A DNA stretch of 64,000 nucleotides from Gottschalkia purinilytica (GTDB lineage Bacteria > Bacillota > Clostridia > Tissierellales > Gottschalkiaceae), in assembly GCF_001190785.1 (NCBI RefSeq), contig NZ_LGSS01000003.1:186001-250000 (forward strand), written 5' to 3'. Below, in pieces: positions 45,115 through 54,740 of the stretch (its first letter is position 1; each line of letters starts with the position of its first letter). The position numbers and the translations under genes are program-made. The notes under the pieces are model-generated. The model saw only the letters and a list, made by a program, of their open reading frames with translations, did no database searches and was not told the DNA's origin.

Positions 45115-45251
45115 ATTTATTCATCCTTTTATAGTCACTAAAGGCATATGGTTTCACTATCTAAGTTTACCATTTCCTTATTTCATTTACAAGTTTAAAT
45201 TTTAACCATAATTTGATCATAGTCATATTTAGTAGAAAAATGTCAAATAAA

Positions 45252-45283
45252 AAATCCTACTAAAATATATTTTAGTAGGATTT
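45252..45283. terminator. Terminator of the rnf operon
   Basis: A perfect palindrome (AAATCCTACTAAAATA arm, 45252-45267 with 45268-45283), 16 bases after the rnfB stop, with A/T runs on both sides. Confidence 0.85.
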
Positions 45284-45298
45284 CCATTTAACATTATT

Positions 45299-46273
45299 TT
45301 ATTGTAGAGTTATAGCTTTTTTAGGACATTTTTCAAAACATACTCCACATCCTATACATTTTTCTTCAACTACACTGTGAACTTCTTTTAAATTACCTTC
45401 AATAGCCTCTACAGGACATTGCTTAGCACATATAGTACATCCTATGCATAAGTCATCTTCAACTTTAGCCTTTTTTCTCTTTTCAAAATTTGCAGTTATT
45501 GCCTTTGTAGGACATTTCTCAGCGCAAACCATACAATTAGTACATTTATCATAATTTATTTTCGCTAAATTATTTTCAAAATCCATAGCATCAAATGGGC
45601 ATGCTTTAACACAAATTTTACATCCTATACAACCAACGTCACATTTTTCTTTTACACCTTTACCAAGCTCTTTATTATTACAATCCACAAATACATCTTG
45701 ATCATATGGTACTAGTTCTATAACAGACTTTGGACATACTTCTAAACATTTACCACATGAAGTACATTTTTCTTTATCTATTTTAGCTATTCCGTCTTCA
45801 ATTACAATAGCACCAAATTGACAAACATCTTTACAACTTCCGAACCCTAAACAACCATAAGAGCATGATTTACTTCCACCAGAAACTAACGCTGCTGCTC
45901 TACAATCTTTTATTCCTTGATACTCAAATTTCTCAAATGTATTACAGTTTGTTCCTTTACAAATTACTCTAGCTACTTTTTTATCTGCTACCTCTGCTGA
46001 AGTTCCCATTATTTCAGCTATTTTTTCAGTAGTAGAAGCTCCACCTACAGGACATCCACTTGCAGGAGCTTCACCTTTTGAAATTGCCACTGCAAGTCCT
46101 TCACATCCTGGAAATCCACAAGCCCCACAATTTGCTCCTGGAAGAGCTTCTTTAACTTTTTCAACTTTAGGATCAACTTCAACGGCAAATGCCTTTGCTA
46201 CTATAGCTAATCCTATACCGAATAATAATCCTAATCCCCCTAAAATGGCAATAGGAATTAAAATAGTTTCCAT
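45299..46273 (-). CDS. rnfB: Rnf complex subunit B (multi-ferredoxin)
   Basis: 324 residues from ATG 46273, eight bases behind AGGAGG; the GTG at 46282 abuts that SD. N-terminal TM, then an Fe-S domain with PGANCGACGFPGCEGLA. After this come five full CxxCxxCxxxCP ferredoxin motifs (CTSCGKCLEVCP, CIGCKICVKACP, CTNCMVCAEKCP, CIGCTICAKQCP, CIGCGVCFEKCP) plus one partial set (CSYGCLGFGSCKDVC). It takes electrons from ferredoxin. Last gene of rnfCDGEAB. Confidence 0.96.
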   Translation of the reverse strand: METILIPIAILGGLGLLFGIGLAIVAKAFAVEVDPKVEKVKEALPGANCGACGFPGCEGLAVAISKGEAPASGCPVGGASTTEKIAEIMGTSAEVADKKVARVICKGTNCNTFEKFEYQGIKDCRAAALVSGGSKSCSYGCLGFGSCKDVCQFGAIVIEDGIAKIDKEKCTSCGKCLEVCPKSVIELVPYDQDVFVDCNNKELGKGVKEKCDVGCIGCKICVKACPFDAMDFENNLAKINYDKCTNCMVCAEKCPTKAITANFEKRKKAKVEDDLCIGCTICAKQCPVEAIEGNLKEVHSVVEEKCIGCGVCFEKCPKKAITLQ

Positions 46274-46285
46274 CTCTTTCACCTC

Positions 46286-46858
46286 CTATACAAGTCCAAC
46301 AAAACCTAAGAATGCTATTGACATTAATCCTGCAGTTATAAGTGCTATAGGAAATCCTTCTAACGACTCTGGAACATCAGCTAAAGCTAATCTTTCTCTT
46401 ATACCAGCAAATAATACTATAGCCAAAGTAAACCCTATGGCTGCAGCTAATCCATTAATTACTGTTTCTATAAAGTTGAATTCCATTTGTATATTAAGAA
46501 GTGCAGCACCTAGTACAGCACAGTTAGTCGTAATAAGTGGTAAGTAAACACCTAGTGATTCGTATAAAGATGGACTTGCCTTTTTCATAAACATCTCAAC
46601 AGCTTGAACTAATGCAGCAATAACTAATATAAATACAATAGTCTGAAGATACCCTACCTTGAGAGGATCTAATATAGATTTTTGAACAATGTAGGTTACT
46701 GCAGATGATATCGTCATAACAAATGTTACTGCCATTCCCATACCTAAAGAAGTCTCTATTTTTTTAGAGACACCTAAGAATGGACATATTCCTAAGAATC
46801 TAGATAATACAAAGTTATTAACAAATATAGCACTGATTACTATAGTTAAAAGTTTCAT
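46286..46858 (-). CDS. rnfA: Rnf complex subunit A
   Basis: A 190-residue, six-TM protein. [24 protein letters not shown] at the N-terminus with the membrane Cys used for an embedded 2Fe-2S cluster, and [16 protein letters not shown]-like [15 protein letters not shown] in the second half. Homologous to RnfE. It forms part of the ion-translocating core. Confidence 0.96.
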   Translation of the reverse strand: MKLLTIVISAIFVNNFVLSRFLGICPFLGVSKKIETSLGMGMAVTFVMTISSAVTYIVQKSILDPLKVGYLQTIVFILVIAALVQAVEMFMKKASPSLYESLGVYLPLITTNCAVLGAALLNIQMEFNFIETVINGLAAAIGFTLAIVLFAGIRERLALADVPESLEGFPIALITAGLMSIAFLGFVGLV

Positions 46859-46906
46859 TTTCCCCCTCCTTCATCTAACTTAACTACGATCAAATTATTT
46901 TATATT

Positions 46907-47515
46907 CTAATGGCAACTTGATTCAGCTTTCTTTTTAGTTACTTTATTTATTAATCCGATTAATAATCCTAATGCAAAGAATGCTCCAGGAGGTAATATC
47001 ATTATTATTGCTGGTTGAAAAGCTTTACCAAATAATGAGAATCCAAATATACTTCCAGCACCTAATATTTCTCTTATAATTGCTAATACTGTAAGTCCAA
47101 TAGTAAATCCTAGACCCATTCCGATCCCATCAAATATAGATGATACTGCTGAATTTTTAGAAGCAAAGGCTTCTGCTCTACCTAATATTAAACAGTTAAC
47201 AACTATTAAAGGTATAAAAATACCTAGAGTTTTATCAAGCTCTGGTACATATGCTTTCATAACCATACCTATTATAGTTACAAATGTAGCTATAACAACT
47301 ACGAAGGCAGGTATACGTATTTTATCTGGTATTACCTTTTTTAATAGTGATATAACTAGGTTCGATCCTATTAAAACACACATTGTAGCTAATCCCATTG
47401 CTAATCCATTGATAGCTGATGTCGTAACAGCAAGGGTAGGACACATACCTATAAGTTGTACAAAAGTAGGGTTGTCATTTATAATTCCATTTTTTAAATT
47501 TTTAAATATATTCAT
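46907..47515 (-). CDS. rnfE: Rnf complex subunit E
   Basis: A 202-residue, six-TM paralogue of RnfA, with NPTFVQLIGMCPTLAVTTSAINGLAMG and PLIVVNCLILGRAEAFASK; the Cys residues match those of RnfA. An SD GGAGGTG precedes ATG. It sits between rnfG and rnfA. Confidence 0.96.
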   Translation of the reverse strand: MNIFKNLKNGIINDNPTFVQLIGMCPTLAVTTSAINGLAMGLATMCVLIGSNLVISLLKKVIPDKIRIPAFVVVIATFVTIIGMVMKAYVPELDKTLGIFIPLIVVNCLILGRAEAFASKNSAVSSIFDGIGMGLGFTIGLTVLAIIREILGAGSIFGFSLFGKAFQPAIIMILPPGAFFALGLLIGLINKVTKKKAESSCH

Positions 47516-47536
47516 TTTTTCACCTCCATGGATATG

Positions 47537-48112
47537 TTATTTTGAGATGTCTTTAAATGCGTTTATAGCCGTATTTACTCCATCAGTAACAGCCTTTGAA
47601 GTTATAGTAGCTCCAGTTAAAGCTTGAATTTGTTCTTCGCTAGCTCCACTCTTCACTACTTCTAATTCTTTTTCTGCAGATTTTCCTTTATATTGATTTT
47701 GATATTCTGGGTTAGCTGCATTTGCTCCTAATCCTGGTGTTTCGCTGTTACTTACTACTTTCATGCCTTCTATTTTTCCATCAGAAGATATACCTGTTAT
47801 AACTTCTACTAAATCTGCATATCCAGAAGTAGCCGTTTTTATAGCATATCCCACTGGTTTATTTGAACTATCGTATCCTACAAAAACCTCAAGTACTGAT
47901 TTGTTTGAAGACATTATTTTTTCTAGCTTATCTTTTTCTAACGCCTTAAATTCTTTAGCTTTAGGTAAAATCTCTTTTCTAGCTTCATTATTAGCTTTTT
48001 CTTGTACTTTTTCTATATTAGGTTTAGTTATATCATTTGCAAACGCTAGTAATCCTCCAGCAATTGAAGTAATTATTAACAATATAATTCCTAGTTTTGT
48101 AATTTCTTTCAT
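47537..48112 (-). CDS. rnfG: Rnf complex subunit G (covalent FMN)
   Basis: A 191-residue protein. N-terminal TM, then an extracytoplasmic FMN-binding domain with VVSNSETPGLGANAANPEYQNQY and the flavinylation motif ALTGATITSKAVTDGV, where the second Thr takes FMN. It transfers electrons between RnfD and RnfC/E-side centres. The start overlaps the rnfD end closely (one base). Confidence 0.96.
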   Translation of the reverse strand: MKEITKLGIILLIITSIAGGLLAFANDITKPNIEKVQEKANNEARKEILPKAKEFKALEKDKLEKIMSSNKSVLEVFVGYDSSNKPVGYAIKTATSGYADLVEVITGISSDGKIEGMKVVSNSETPGLGANAANPEYQNQYKGKSAEKELEVVKSGASEEQIQALTGATITSKAVTDGVNTAINAFKDISK

Positions 48113-48113
48113 A

Positions 48114-49052
48114 CTACTTCACCTCCCCGAAAACCTTAGGACTAGTAAGTTTATCAATAAGTGGCGCCGCAACATTCATTAACATTATAGAATATGATAC
48201 CCCTTCTGGATATCCGCCTTTAAGTCTTATAACAGCAGTTAATATTCCTGCTCCTATTCCAAATATAATTTGTCCTTTAGGTGTAACAGGTGATGATGAA
48301 TAGTCTGTTGCCATATAGAAAGCGCCTAGTATAAGTCCACCTGCAAAAACATGGTACATAGTGTTAGTAAGTCCAGTACCACCAAATAGTAATAATATGA
48401 TTACAGTAGTTCCTATATAAGAGAAAGGAATTCTCCAATTAATAACTCCTCTATAAAATAAATATGCTGCACCTATTAATAGTAAAAGTGCCGATGTTTC
48501 TCCTAATGATCCTCCTATATTTCCAATGAATACATTCCATAATGATGGAAGATTACCTACTACTTCTCCACCTTTTAATATAGCTAAAGGTGTAGCTGTA
48601 CTAATTGCATCTGGTCCTGGAGTCGTCCATGTTGTCATTATAACTGGCCATGATGCTAAAAGCATACCCCTAGCAGCTAAAGCCGGGTTAATAAAGTTAT
48701 GTCCAAGACCTCCAAAAGCTTGCTTTACTATTCCTATAGCAAAAACAGATCCTATTACAGGTATCCACCATGGTGCTGATGCAGGTATATTGAATGCTAG
48801 AAGAAGTCCTGTAACTACTGCACTTAAATCTCTTATTGTTACTGATCTTTTCATAGCCTTTTGAACAATAGCCTCTGTTACAACAGCTGATACAACTGCA
48901 AGTACTATTAATTTTACAGCTGCAAACCTAAAGAAATAAATACTTCCTAGTGTAGCTGGTAAAAGTGCAATTAAAACATCTAACATTATTCTCGAAACTG
49001 TTTCATTCGATTTAATGTGTGGAGAAGATGTTGCTATTAATCTATTCTCCAT
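48114..49052 (-). CDS. rnfD: Rnf complex subunit D (covalent FMN)
   Basis: A 312-residue, roughly nine-TM protein. It has SSPHIKSNETVSRIMLDVLIALLPA, LGHNFINPALAARGMLL, the flavinylation region AISTATPLAIL and YMATDYSSSPVTPKGQIIFGIGAG. Ion-conducting subunit of Rnf. SD AGGAGG. Confidence 0.96.
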   Translation of the reverse strand: MENRLIATSSPHIKSNETVSRIMLDVLIALLPATLGSIYFFRFAAVKLIVLAVVSAVVTEAIVQKAMKRSVTIRDLSAVVTGLLLAFNIPASAPWWIPVIGSVFAIGIVKQAFGGLGHNFINPALAARGMLLASWPVIMTTWTTPGPDAISTATPLAILKGGEVVGNLPSLWNVFIGNIGGSLGETSALLLLIGAAYLFYRGVINWRIPFSYIGTTVIILLLFGGTGLTNTMYHVFAGGLILGAFYMATDYSSSPVTPKGQIIFGIGAGILTAVIRLKGGYPEGVSYSIMLMNVAAPLIDKLTSPKVFGEVK

Positions 49053-49063
49053 TTATATCCCTC

Positions 49064-50398
49064 CTACTGATTAGATTTTCTTTTTCTATTTGCAAGCTCT
49101 TTTTTAGCAACTCTTACTGAATGTAGAAGTGGGCGTTTTGAAGGACATACGAATGAACAACAACCACATTCTATACAATTAGAAACATGATATGCTTCTG
49201 TTTCTTCAAACATTCCTTTAAGTGATAGTTGACTAATAAATAATGGCTGTATATTAACTGGACAAACATCTATACATTTTCCACATCTTATACATGCCTC
49301 AGGATCTGGAGATTCAGATTCTTGTTTTGTTAAAACTAATATTCCGGATGTTCCCTTAATAACTGGAACTTCATCTGTAAATTGAGCCATTCCCATCATA
49401 GGTCCACCCATAACTATCTTACCTGGTTCTTCTTTATATCCATCACACTGCTCTATAACTTCTTTAAATGAAGTTCCTATCTTAACTAATAAGTTTTTAG
49501 GAGTATTTACTGCTCCGCCAGTTATAGTAACTATTCTTTCAATTAAAGGCATTCCTGTTTTTATAGCATTTGCTATAGCTGCTGCCGTACCAACATTGTT
49601 AACTATGACACCAACATCCATTGGTAATCCACCAGCAGGAACTTCTCTTCCTGTTACTGCATTTATAAGTCTTTTTTCATCCCCTTGAGGATACTTCGTT
49701 TTTAATGCAACTACTTCTATATTTGCTTCTTTTTCTGCTGCTTTTTGTAATACTTTTATAGCATCTTTTTTATTATCTTCAATACCTATAAAACCTTTTC
49801 TTACTCCAACTGCTTTCATTATTGCCTTAAGACCATAGATAACGTTTTCTGGCTGTTCTAACATAAGTCTGTGGTCAGCAGTCAAGTATGGCTCACACTC
49901 TGCACCATTTAAAATAACTGTATCTATTTTTTTTTCAAGTGGTGGAGAAAGTTTTACATGTGTAGGAAAACTTGCCCCTCCTAGTCCTGTAATACCTGCT
50001 TCTTTAACTATTTCTATAATTTCTTCTTTTGAAAGAGAACTTAAATCTCCTTTAGGTTTTACACTTTCATGTACTTCATTTGCTCCGTCAGATTCTATTA
50101 CTACAGACATTACTTTCTCTCCTGAAGGAGAATCTGCTAATAATATTTTCTTTACAGTACCCGAAATACTTGAATGTATAGGAGCTGATACAAAACCAGT
50201 TGGTTCTCCAATTTTTTGACCTACTTTTACCTTATCACCAACTTTTACTATAGGATCACAAGGTGCTCCTATATGTTGATGTAAAGGAATTGTTACTGTT
50301 GTAGGTTCTTTAGCTTTTTCTGTTTTAAACTTTTCAGAAAACCTCTTTGAGTATGGAGGATGTATTCCGCCTCTAAAAGTAAAGCTTTTTAAACTCAT
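49064..50398 (-). CDS. rnfC: Rnf complex subunit C (NAD+ side)
   Basis: 444 residues from ATG 50398 (MSLKSFTFRGGIHPP); the GTG at 50407 abuts the SD. NADH/FMN-binding GITGLGGASFPTHVKLSP and LNGAECEPYLTADHRLMLE, then two 4Fe-4S motifs, CIRCGKCIDVCP and CIECGCCSFVCP. Reduces NAD+ using electrons that reached it from ferredoxin. First gene of the operon. Confidence 0.96.
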   Translation of the reverse strand: MSLKSFTFRGGIHPPYSKRFSEKFKTEKAKEPTTVTIPLHQHIGAPCDPIVKVGDKVKVGQKIGEPTGFVSAPIHSSISGTVKKILLADSPSGEKVMSVVIESDGANEVHESVKPKGDLSSLSKEEIIEIVKEAGITGLGGASFPTHVKLSPPLEKKIDTVILNGAECEPYLTADHRLMLEQPENVIYGLKAIMKAVGVRKGFIGIEDNKKDAIKVLQKAAEKEANIEVVALKTKYPQGDEKRLINAVTGREVPAGGLPMDVGVIVNNVGTAAAIANAIKTGMPLIERIVTITGGAVNTPKNLLVKIGTSFKEVIEQCDGYKEEPGKIVMGGPMMGMAQFTDEVPVIKGTSGILVLTKQESESPDPEACIRCGKCIDVCPVNIQPLFISQLSLKGMFEETEAYHVSNCIECGCCSFVCPSKRPLLHSVRVAKKELANRKRKSNQ

Positions 50399-50676
50399 AT
50401 ATTTCACCTCTTACTTTCAAAATTAATATATTTATATTTTAAATTAATGCATTCTAAGTTTATTAAATTTATGTTTTGAATTTTATTGACTGGGATATAC
50501 TTAAAAATGAAGTAAATGATATAAATAGAGGTTAATAATCATGATTGCATAATTATTAACTTGCACAAGAATATATTAATATATAAAGAAGTAATATGCA
50601 ATACAATATATTATTTAATATTACATTTTTTGACCTTATATTTATAATAACTCATTATTTACTTTTTTGCATATAC

Positions 50677-50702
50677 AAAGAACCCTTATTTAAGGGTTCT
50701 TT
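50677..50702 (-). terminator. Terminator of the SPOR-protein gene
   Basis: AAAGAACCCTTA and TAAGGGTTCTTT pair around a TT loop. The stem begins inside the stop codon of the gene (stop 50704-50702). Confidence 0.85.
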
Positions 50703-51577
50703 TACTGGTTATAGTAGTTTATATAATCAAAAAACGCTCGCATGAATCCGGAGTAACTTTTTTTAATACTCTCCTTACTTTTTATATCAAAGGATACTAA
50801 TACATTTTTTCTATTCTTAAGATGTATCTCAAGTACATTCCTAATTTTCTTGAGATCTTCACTATGTGTATCACTAGAAACTTCTTTTATTTTAGAATCT
50901 ATAATTTCTGTATTCTTATCTAATTTACTCTTTAAATTATTTATTTCAGAATCATCCATAGCCTTTCTCCATAAGTCTAATTCTTCTTTATATACTTGAT
51001 TTATACTTCTAACTACTTCTTGCATTTTATTTATATATTTTTCTTCATAATCATAGTATTGCAATTCTTTCTTCTTTATATAAATAGTATTTAAAGTAGC
51101 ATCTTTATATTCCTTTTTTATTTTTAAAAAACTATCTTTAACATTTTGTTTCTCAAAGCTAATTTCTGTATAAACCTTATAAGAATCAAATTTTGAAATA
51201 TAACCTAATAATTTTTTATTATTAAGTTTTTTTAATTCTTTTCTGGCACTATCAATATCAGAAAAACTTCCTATACCTATATTATATAATTCAAAACCTT
51301 CTATATATATACTTTTTAATTTATCTCTATTCTGTTTTCTCTCTTCATCACTTTTATTGTTTCCTACCTTAGTATTAGTCTGAATATTATTTTTGTTTTT
51401 AATATTATTATCTTTATTTTTGGGGAGCCATTTAGATATTACTGGTACTATAACTTTTTTTGCCATAATATCTCCACCGATTACAGAAATAATAGGTATA
51501 ATTATAAAAAAAGCTATAAGGAGTATATTTTTTTCTTTCTTTTTATACTTTTTCTTCTTCCTTATAGTTAATCTCAA
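50702..51577 (-). CDS. SPOR-like membrane protein
   Basis: 291 residues from TTG 51577, behind GGGGGG. A Lys-rich start, TM at ~18-38, an Asn/Lys-rich linker, then a SPOR-like region at ~85-165 (EGFELYNIGIGSFSDIDSARKELKKLNNKKLLGYISKFDSYKVYTEISF). The C-terminal ~120 residues are helical and of unknown type. SPOR domains bind denuded glycan strands, for example at septa or in sporulation. No partner gene is adjacent. Confidence 0.75.
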   Translation of the reverse strand: MRLTIRKKKKYKKKEKNILLIAFFIIIPIISVIGGDIMAKKVIVPVISKWLPKNKDNNIKNKNNIQTNTKVGNNKSDEERKQNRDKLKSIYIEGFELYNIGIGSFSDIDSARKELKKLNNKKLLGYISKFDSYKVYTEISFEKQNVKDSFLKIKKEYKDATLNTIYIKKKELQYYDYEEKYINKMQEVVRSINQVYKEELDLWRKAMDDSEINNLKSKLDKNTEIIDSKIKEVSSDTHSEDLKKIRNVLEIHLKNRKNVLVSFDIKSKESIKKSYSGFMRAFFDYINYYNQ

Positions 51578-51662
51578 AGATATCCCCCCTCTTAGCTATA
51601 ACTTTAGTTAACTACTTCTATATTTTTCTTTTCTTTCCTTCTTTTGTGAAAAGCCTAATAAA

Positions 51663-51696
51663 AAAGAAACAGATAAAAATTTTTATCTGTTTCTTT
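51663..51696. terminator. Palindromic terminator after tRNA-Leu(GAG)
   Basis: A perfect palindrome of 17-base arms centred at 51679/51680 (AAAGAAACAGATAAAAA arm), with long T runs on the plus side and A runs upstream. It lies 15 bases beyond the CCA end of the tRNA. Confidence 0.85.
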
Positions 51697-51710
51697 TTTT
51701 ATTTTATATA

Positions 51711-51794
51711 TGGTGCGGGTGATGGGACTTGAACCCATACGTCATCGACACACGCCCCTCAAACGTGCCTGTCTGCCTATTCCAGCACACCCGC
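51711..51794 (-). tRNA. tRNA-Leu (anticodon GAG)
   Basis: 84 bases with encoded CCA. Acceptor GCGGGTG/CACCCGC, anticodon stem CACGT/GCGTG with loop TTGAGGG (GAG), long variable arm (TGTCGATGACGTA region), T arm with GGGTTCAAGTCCC. A consensus promoter and a terminator flank it. Confidence 0.95.
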
Positions 51795-51813
51795 ATTTAA
51801 GGTTACAAAATAA

Positions 51814-51842
51814 ATTATAACCCCAATATTTTTAAAAGTCAA
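51814..51842 (-). promoter_or_regulatory. Promoter of tRNA-Leu(GAG)
   Basis: TTGACT (51842-51837), a 17-base spacer and TATAAT (51819-51814), about 20 bases before the tRNA 5' end. Confidence 0.85.
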
Positions 51843-51847
51843 GAAAT

Positions 51848-53581
51848 TTATTTATTACTATTTTGAAATTTTTTAGGTATATACCAGTTTTGTATTTCAT
51901 CATATACATTTACAAAACTAGGTTGTATATCTCCTTCGACTCTTTTGTATCCTAGTATAGATCCATTTGTAAAAAACAAACTAACATAAGGTAATTCATC
52001 TAAAATATACTTTTGTAACTTAGCATAAGCTTTTTTCTTTTCTTCTCTTGAAATAGATGATTTTACATTATTTAATAAGTCATCCATTTTTTCATTATTA
52101 TAGTTTATAAAATTATCTGTTCCAGACGAGTGAAACATAAAAGATATATCTGGTATGTAAGACAGTTCCCATCCTAGCACAGCTACTTGATAGTTTCCTG
52201 AAGTCAGTTTACTCTGTAGTTGTTGCCAGTCTGTGAGTTCTGTCTCTTCTGTTACATTTTCAAGTTCTATATCTTTATAGTCTTTTTCTACTTCTATTCC
52301 TATACTTTTCAGATTACTTGCTATTATATCAGTTGTTTTCATTCTCAATTGATTAGAAGAATTAGTAGTAATTTTTATAGTAAGTTTCTTACCATTTTCG
52401 TCTTCATATATTCCGTCTTCATTTTTATCAGTCCATCCTGCCGACTCTAATATTTTTCTAGCTTTTTTAACATTATACTTATAAGTTATATTTTTTTTAG
52501 AAAGTAACCATGAATCTGGGTGTATTGGAACATCTGCTTTAGTAGCATGTTTTAAATATACTTTTTCTACTATAGTATCCCTGTCTATTCCATAGGCAAT
52601 TGCCTTTCTTAAAGCTTTTCCTTTTTCATCTTGAAATAACTCGTCTTTAAAATTAAATGCTAAAAATTCGTAATTTCTTGAGGGAAATTCATATTTTTTC
52701 ACACTTTCATTTTGTGCATACGATTCCCAGTCTATCCCTAGACTAGAAGCTATGTTTACTTGTCCTGAATCAAAAGATACTAAAGATAATTTTTCATCTT
52801 TTAAAATCTTTCCTATAATTCTTTGTATATGGGGTTTTTCTCCCCAATATTCATCGTTTATATCTAGTTTAACAGACTTTAACTTTTCATATTTAGTTTT
52901 TTTATACGGTCCAGTCCCTATAGGATTATATCCTTGTAACGATAATGCTCTATCATAAGATCCTTGACTTACATCTCCACCACCAGTAAATCTATGCTTA
53001 GGCACTATCGGAAAAGTTAGAGTCTCCAATACATCACTAAACGTCTCACTAAAGTTTATTGTTATATTATAAATATCATGAACCTCTATACTAGATATCT
53101 TTTGAATATTAGCAACTCCATTTGTACTATATAAATCTGGAATTAATTCTGAATATTTAGAACTTGTAGATCCATACTTTAGAGTATCTATAGTAAATTT
53201 AACATCTTCTGAAGTAAAATCTGTTCCATCATGCCATTTTACATTTTCTCTTAGTTTTATATTTATACTCTGTCCGTTATTTTCTATTGTATATTTCTCT
53301 GCCAAAATATTTTTTATATTTAAGTTTTTATCTATGCCAAATAAACCTTCAAAGATAAGTTTATTAAAATAATATAAACTACTGTCTGTACTTAAAAGAG
53401 GATTCAATGTCTTTACGTTAGTTATAGGTACAGTTATTTCACCACCATCAACAGCTTTTTCTTTCTTAATTTTTTCTTGTTGCTTTTCACCAGTGGCTAC
53501 TTTACTGCCTACACTACAAGCAACTATACTTATTGTTATTACTAAAATAAGCAATATACAAGCTAATCTTTTGATTTTCAA
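51848..53581 (-). CDS. Oligopeptide-type ABC transporter substrate-binding lipoprotein
   Basis: A 577-residue SBP_bac_5 protein. Signal peptide with lipobox ISIVACS (Cys ~22). NIKLRENVKWHDGTDFTSEDVKFTIDTLKYG is the family signature, followed by GTGPYKKTKYEKL and a C-terminal QKYILDELPYVSLFFTNG. It captures peptides or nickel-like ligands. No permease or ATPase genes are adjacent, so it is an orphan binder. Confidence 0.92.
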   Translation of the reverse strand: MKIKRLACILLILVITISIVACSVGSKVATGEKQQEKIKKEKAVDGGEITVPITNVKTLNPLLSTDSSLYYFNKLIFEGLFGIDKNLNIKNILAEKYTIENNGQSINIKLRENVKWHDGTDFTSEDVKFTIDTLKYGSTSSKYSELIPDLYSTNGVANIQKISSIEVHDIYNITINFSETFSDVLETLTFPIVPKHRFTGGGDVSQGSYDRALSLQGYNPIGTGPYKKTKYEKLKSVKLDINDEYWGEKPHIQRIIGKILKDEKLSLVSFDSGQVNIASSLGIDWESYAQNESVKKYEFPSRNYEFLAFNFKDELFQDEKGKALRKAIAYGIDRDTIVEKVYLKHATKADVPIHPDSWLLSKKNITYKYNVKKARKILESAGWTDKNEDGIYEDENGKKLTIKITTNSSNQLRMKTTDIIASNLKSIGIEVEKDYKDIELENVTEETELTDWQQLQSKLTSGNYQVAVLGWELSYIPDISFMFHSSGTDNFINYNNEKMDDLLNNVKSSISREEKKKAYAKLQKYILDELPYVSLFFTNGSILGYKRVEGDIQPSFVNVYDEIQNWYIPKKFQNSNK

Positions 53582-53602
53582 TGCACACTTCCTCCTTAAA
53601 TA

Positions 53603-54640
53603 CTACAGCATCTTAACTAATCTCTGATTACTTATTATCCCCGGTATTCTTCCTCTTTTTGCAACCGGTTTCCCTTCTATTTCTTTTATATCCATAGTCA
53701 TATCTATAGCAGGAGCTCCTGATATGTAACTTCCTACTCCAAATGAATCTACACCTGCCTCAGATAAAATTTTTATTTTATCTGGCTTTAATCCACCCGA
53801 AACAAATATCTTAACCCAATTATATCCTTCAAGATCCAATCTTGCTCTAATTTCTTTTACTAGCTCTGGAGTAACCCCTCCTCTTTCACTAGGAGTATCT
53901 AATCTTATTCCATATAGTCTTTCTCCCATTTCCTTAGCAAGTCGTAACGTTTCTTCAACCTCATCTTTAAAAGTATCAACTAAAACGATTCTTTTATAAT
54001 CATTTGGCATTATCTCATCATATGCCTTAGCAACTTCTAGAGTATCTCCAGCAACTAAAAAAGCTGCATGAGGTAAAGTTCCTGTAGGATTTTCTCCGAT
54101 TAGCTTAGCTGTTAATATGTTACTTACAGAACCTGCTCCCCCTATTTTTGCTGCTCTTTCCATAACTGGAGCTACTGAAGGATGGACGTGTCTTGTTCCA
54201 AAGCATATAAATCCTTTTTCTCCACATGCCTCTTTTACTTCTTTAGAAGCTGTTGCCCATCCACTTGGACTAGCAAGACATCCTAATATTATAGATTCAT
54301 ATATAGCAAAGTTTTTATAAGGTCCTTTTATTCTAACTAAAGTTTCCTTTGGTTCAAATTCACTTCCTTCTTCCAAAGCCCACATTTCGATATTTTTATC
54401 TTTTAATATATTCTTGACTTCTTCTATACCTACAAATACTCCTGACTTTCTAGCAAATATCTCTACTACTACTTCTTTATCTGCTATTCCCATATGTTCT
54501 AAGATATTCATAGTAGTAATGAAGTATATATCTGTAGTTACTCCTGATAAAATATCTTCATGTTGTGCTGAATGTAGTAATCTTTCTTCTTTTTTTATAT
54601 CATATTCTTGTACATCTTTAATGCTTTTTATAAAGTTCAC
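53603..54640 (-). CDS. Nicotinate phosphoribosyltransferase
   Basis: 345 residues from GTG 54640, spaced from GGGAG; the ATG at 54649 abuts AAGG. It has DVQEYDIKKEERLLHSAQHEDILSGVTTDIYFI, ATASKEVKEACGEKGFICFGTRHVHPS, IVLVDTFKDE, IRLDTPSERGGVTPEL and VFISGGL-like IFVSGGLKPDKIKIL. The short form of NAPRTase that salvages nicotinate to NaMN; NadD in this window acts next in the pathway. Confidence 0.93.
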   Translation of the reverse strand: MNFIKSIKDVQEYDIKKEERLLHSAQHEDILSGVTTDIYFITTMNILEHMGIADKEVVVEIFARKSGVFVGIEEVKNILKDKNIEMWALEEGSEFEPKETLVRIKGPYKNFAIYESIILGCLASPSGWATASKEVKEACGEKGFICFGTRHVHPSVAPVMERAAKIGGAGSVSNILTAKLIGENPTGTLPHAAFLVAGDTLEVAKAYDEIMPNDYKRIVLVDTFKDEVEETLRLAKEMGERLYGIRLDTPSERGGVTPELVKEIRARLDLEGYNWVKIFVSGGLKPDKIKILSEAGVDSFGVGSYISGAPAIDMTMDIKEIEGKPVAKRGRIPGIISNQRLVKML

Positions 54641-54740
54641 CGCTCCCATCCTTTCTAACTGTCATCATAATTTCAGATATTTATTAAAATTTAGTATAAG
54701 CATAATTATACCAACTTTAGTTAGTTTTTTTAAGCACAAT

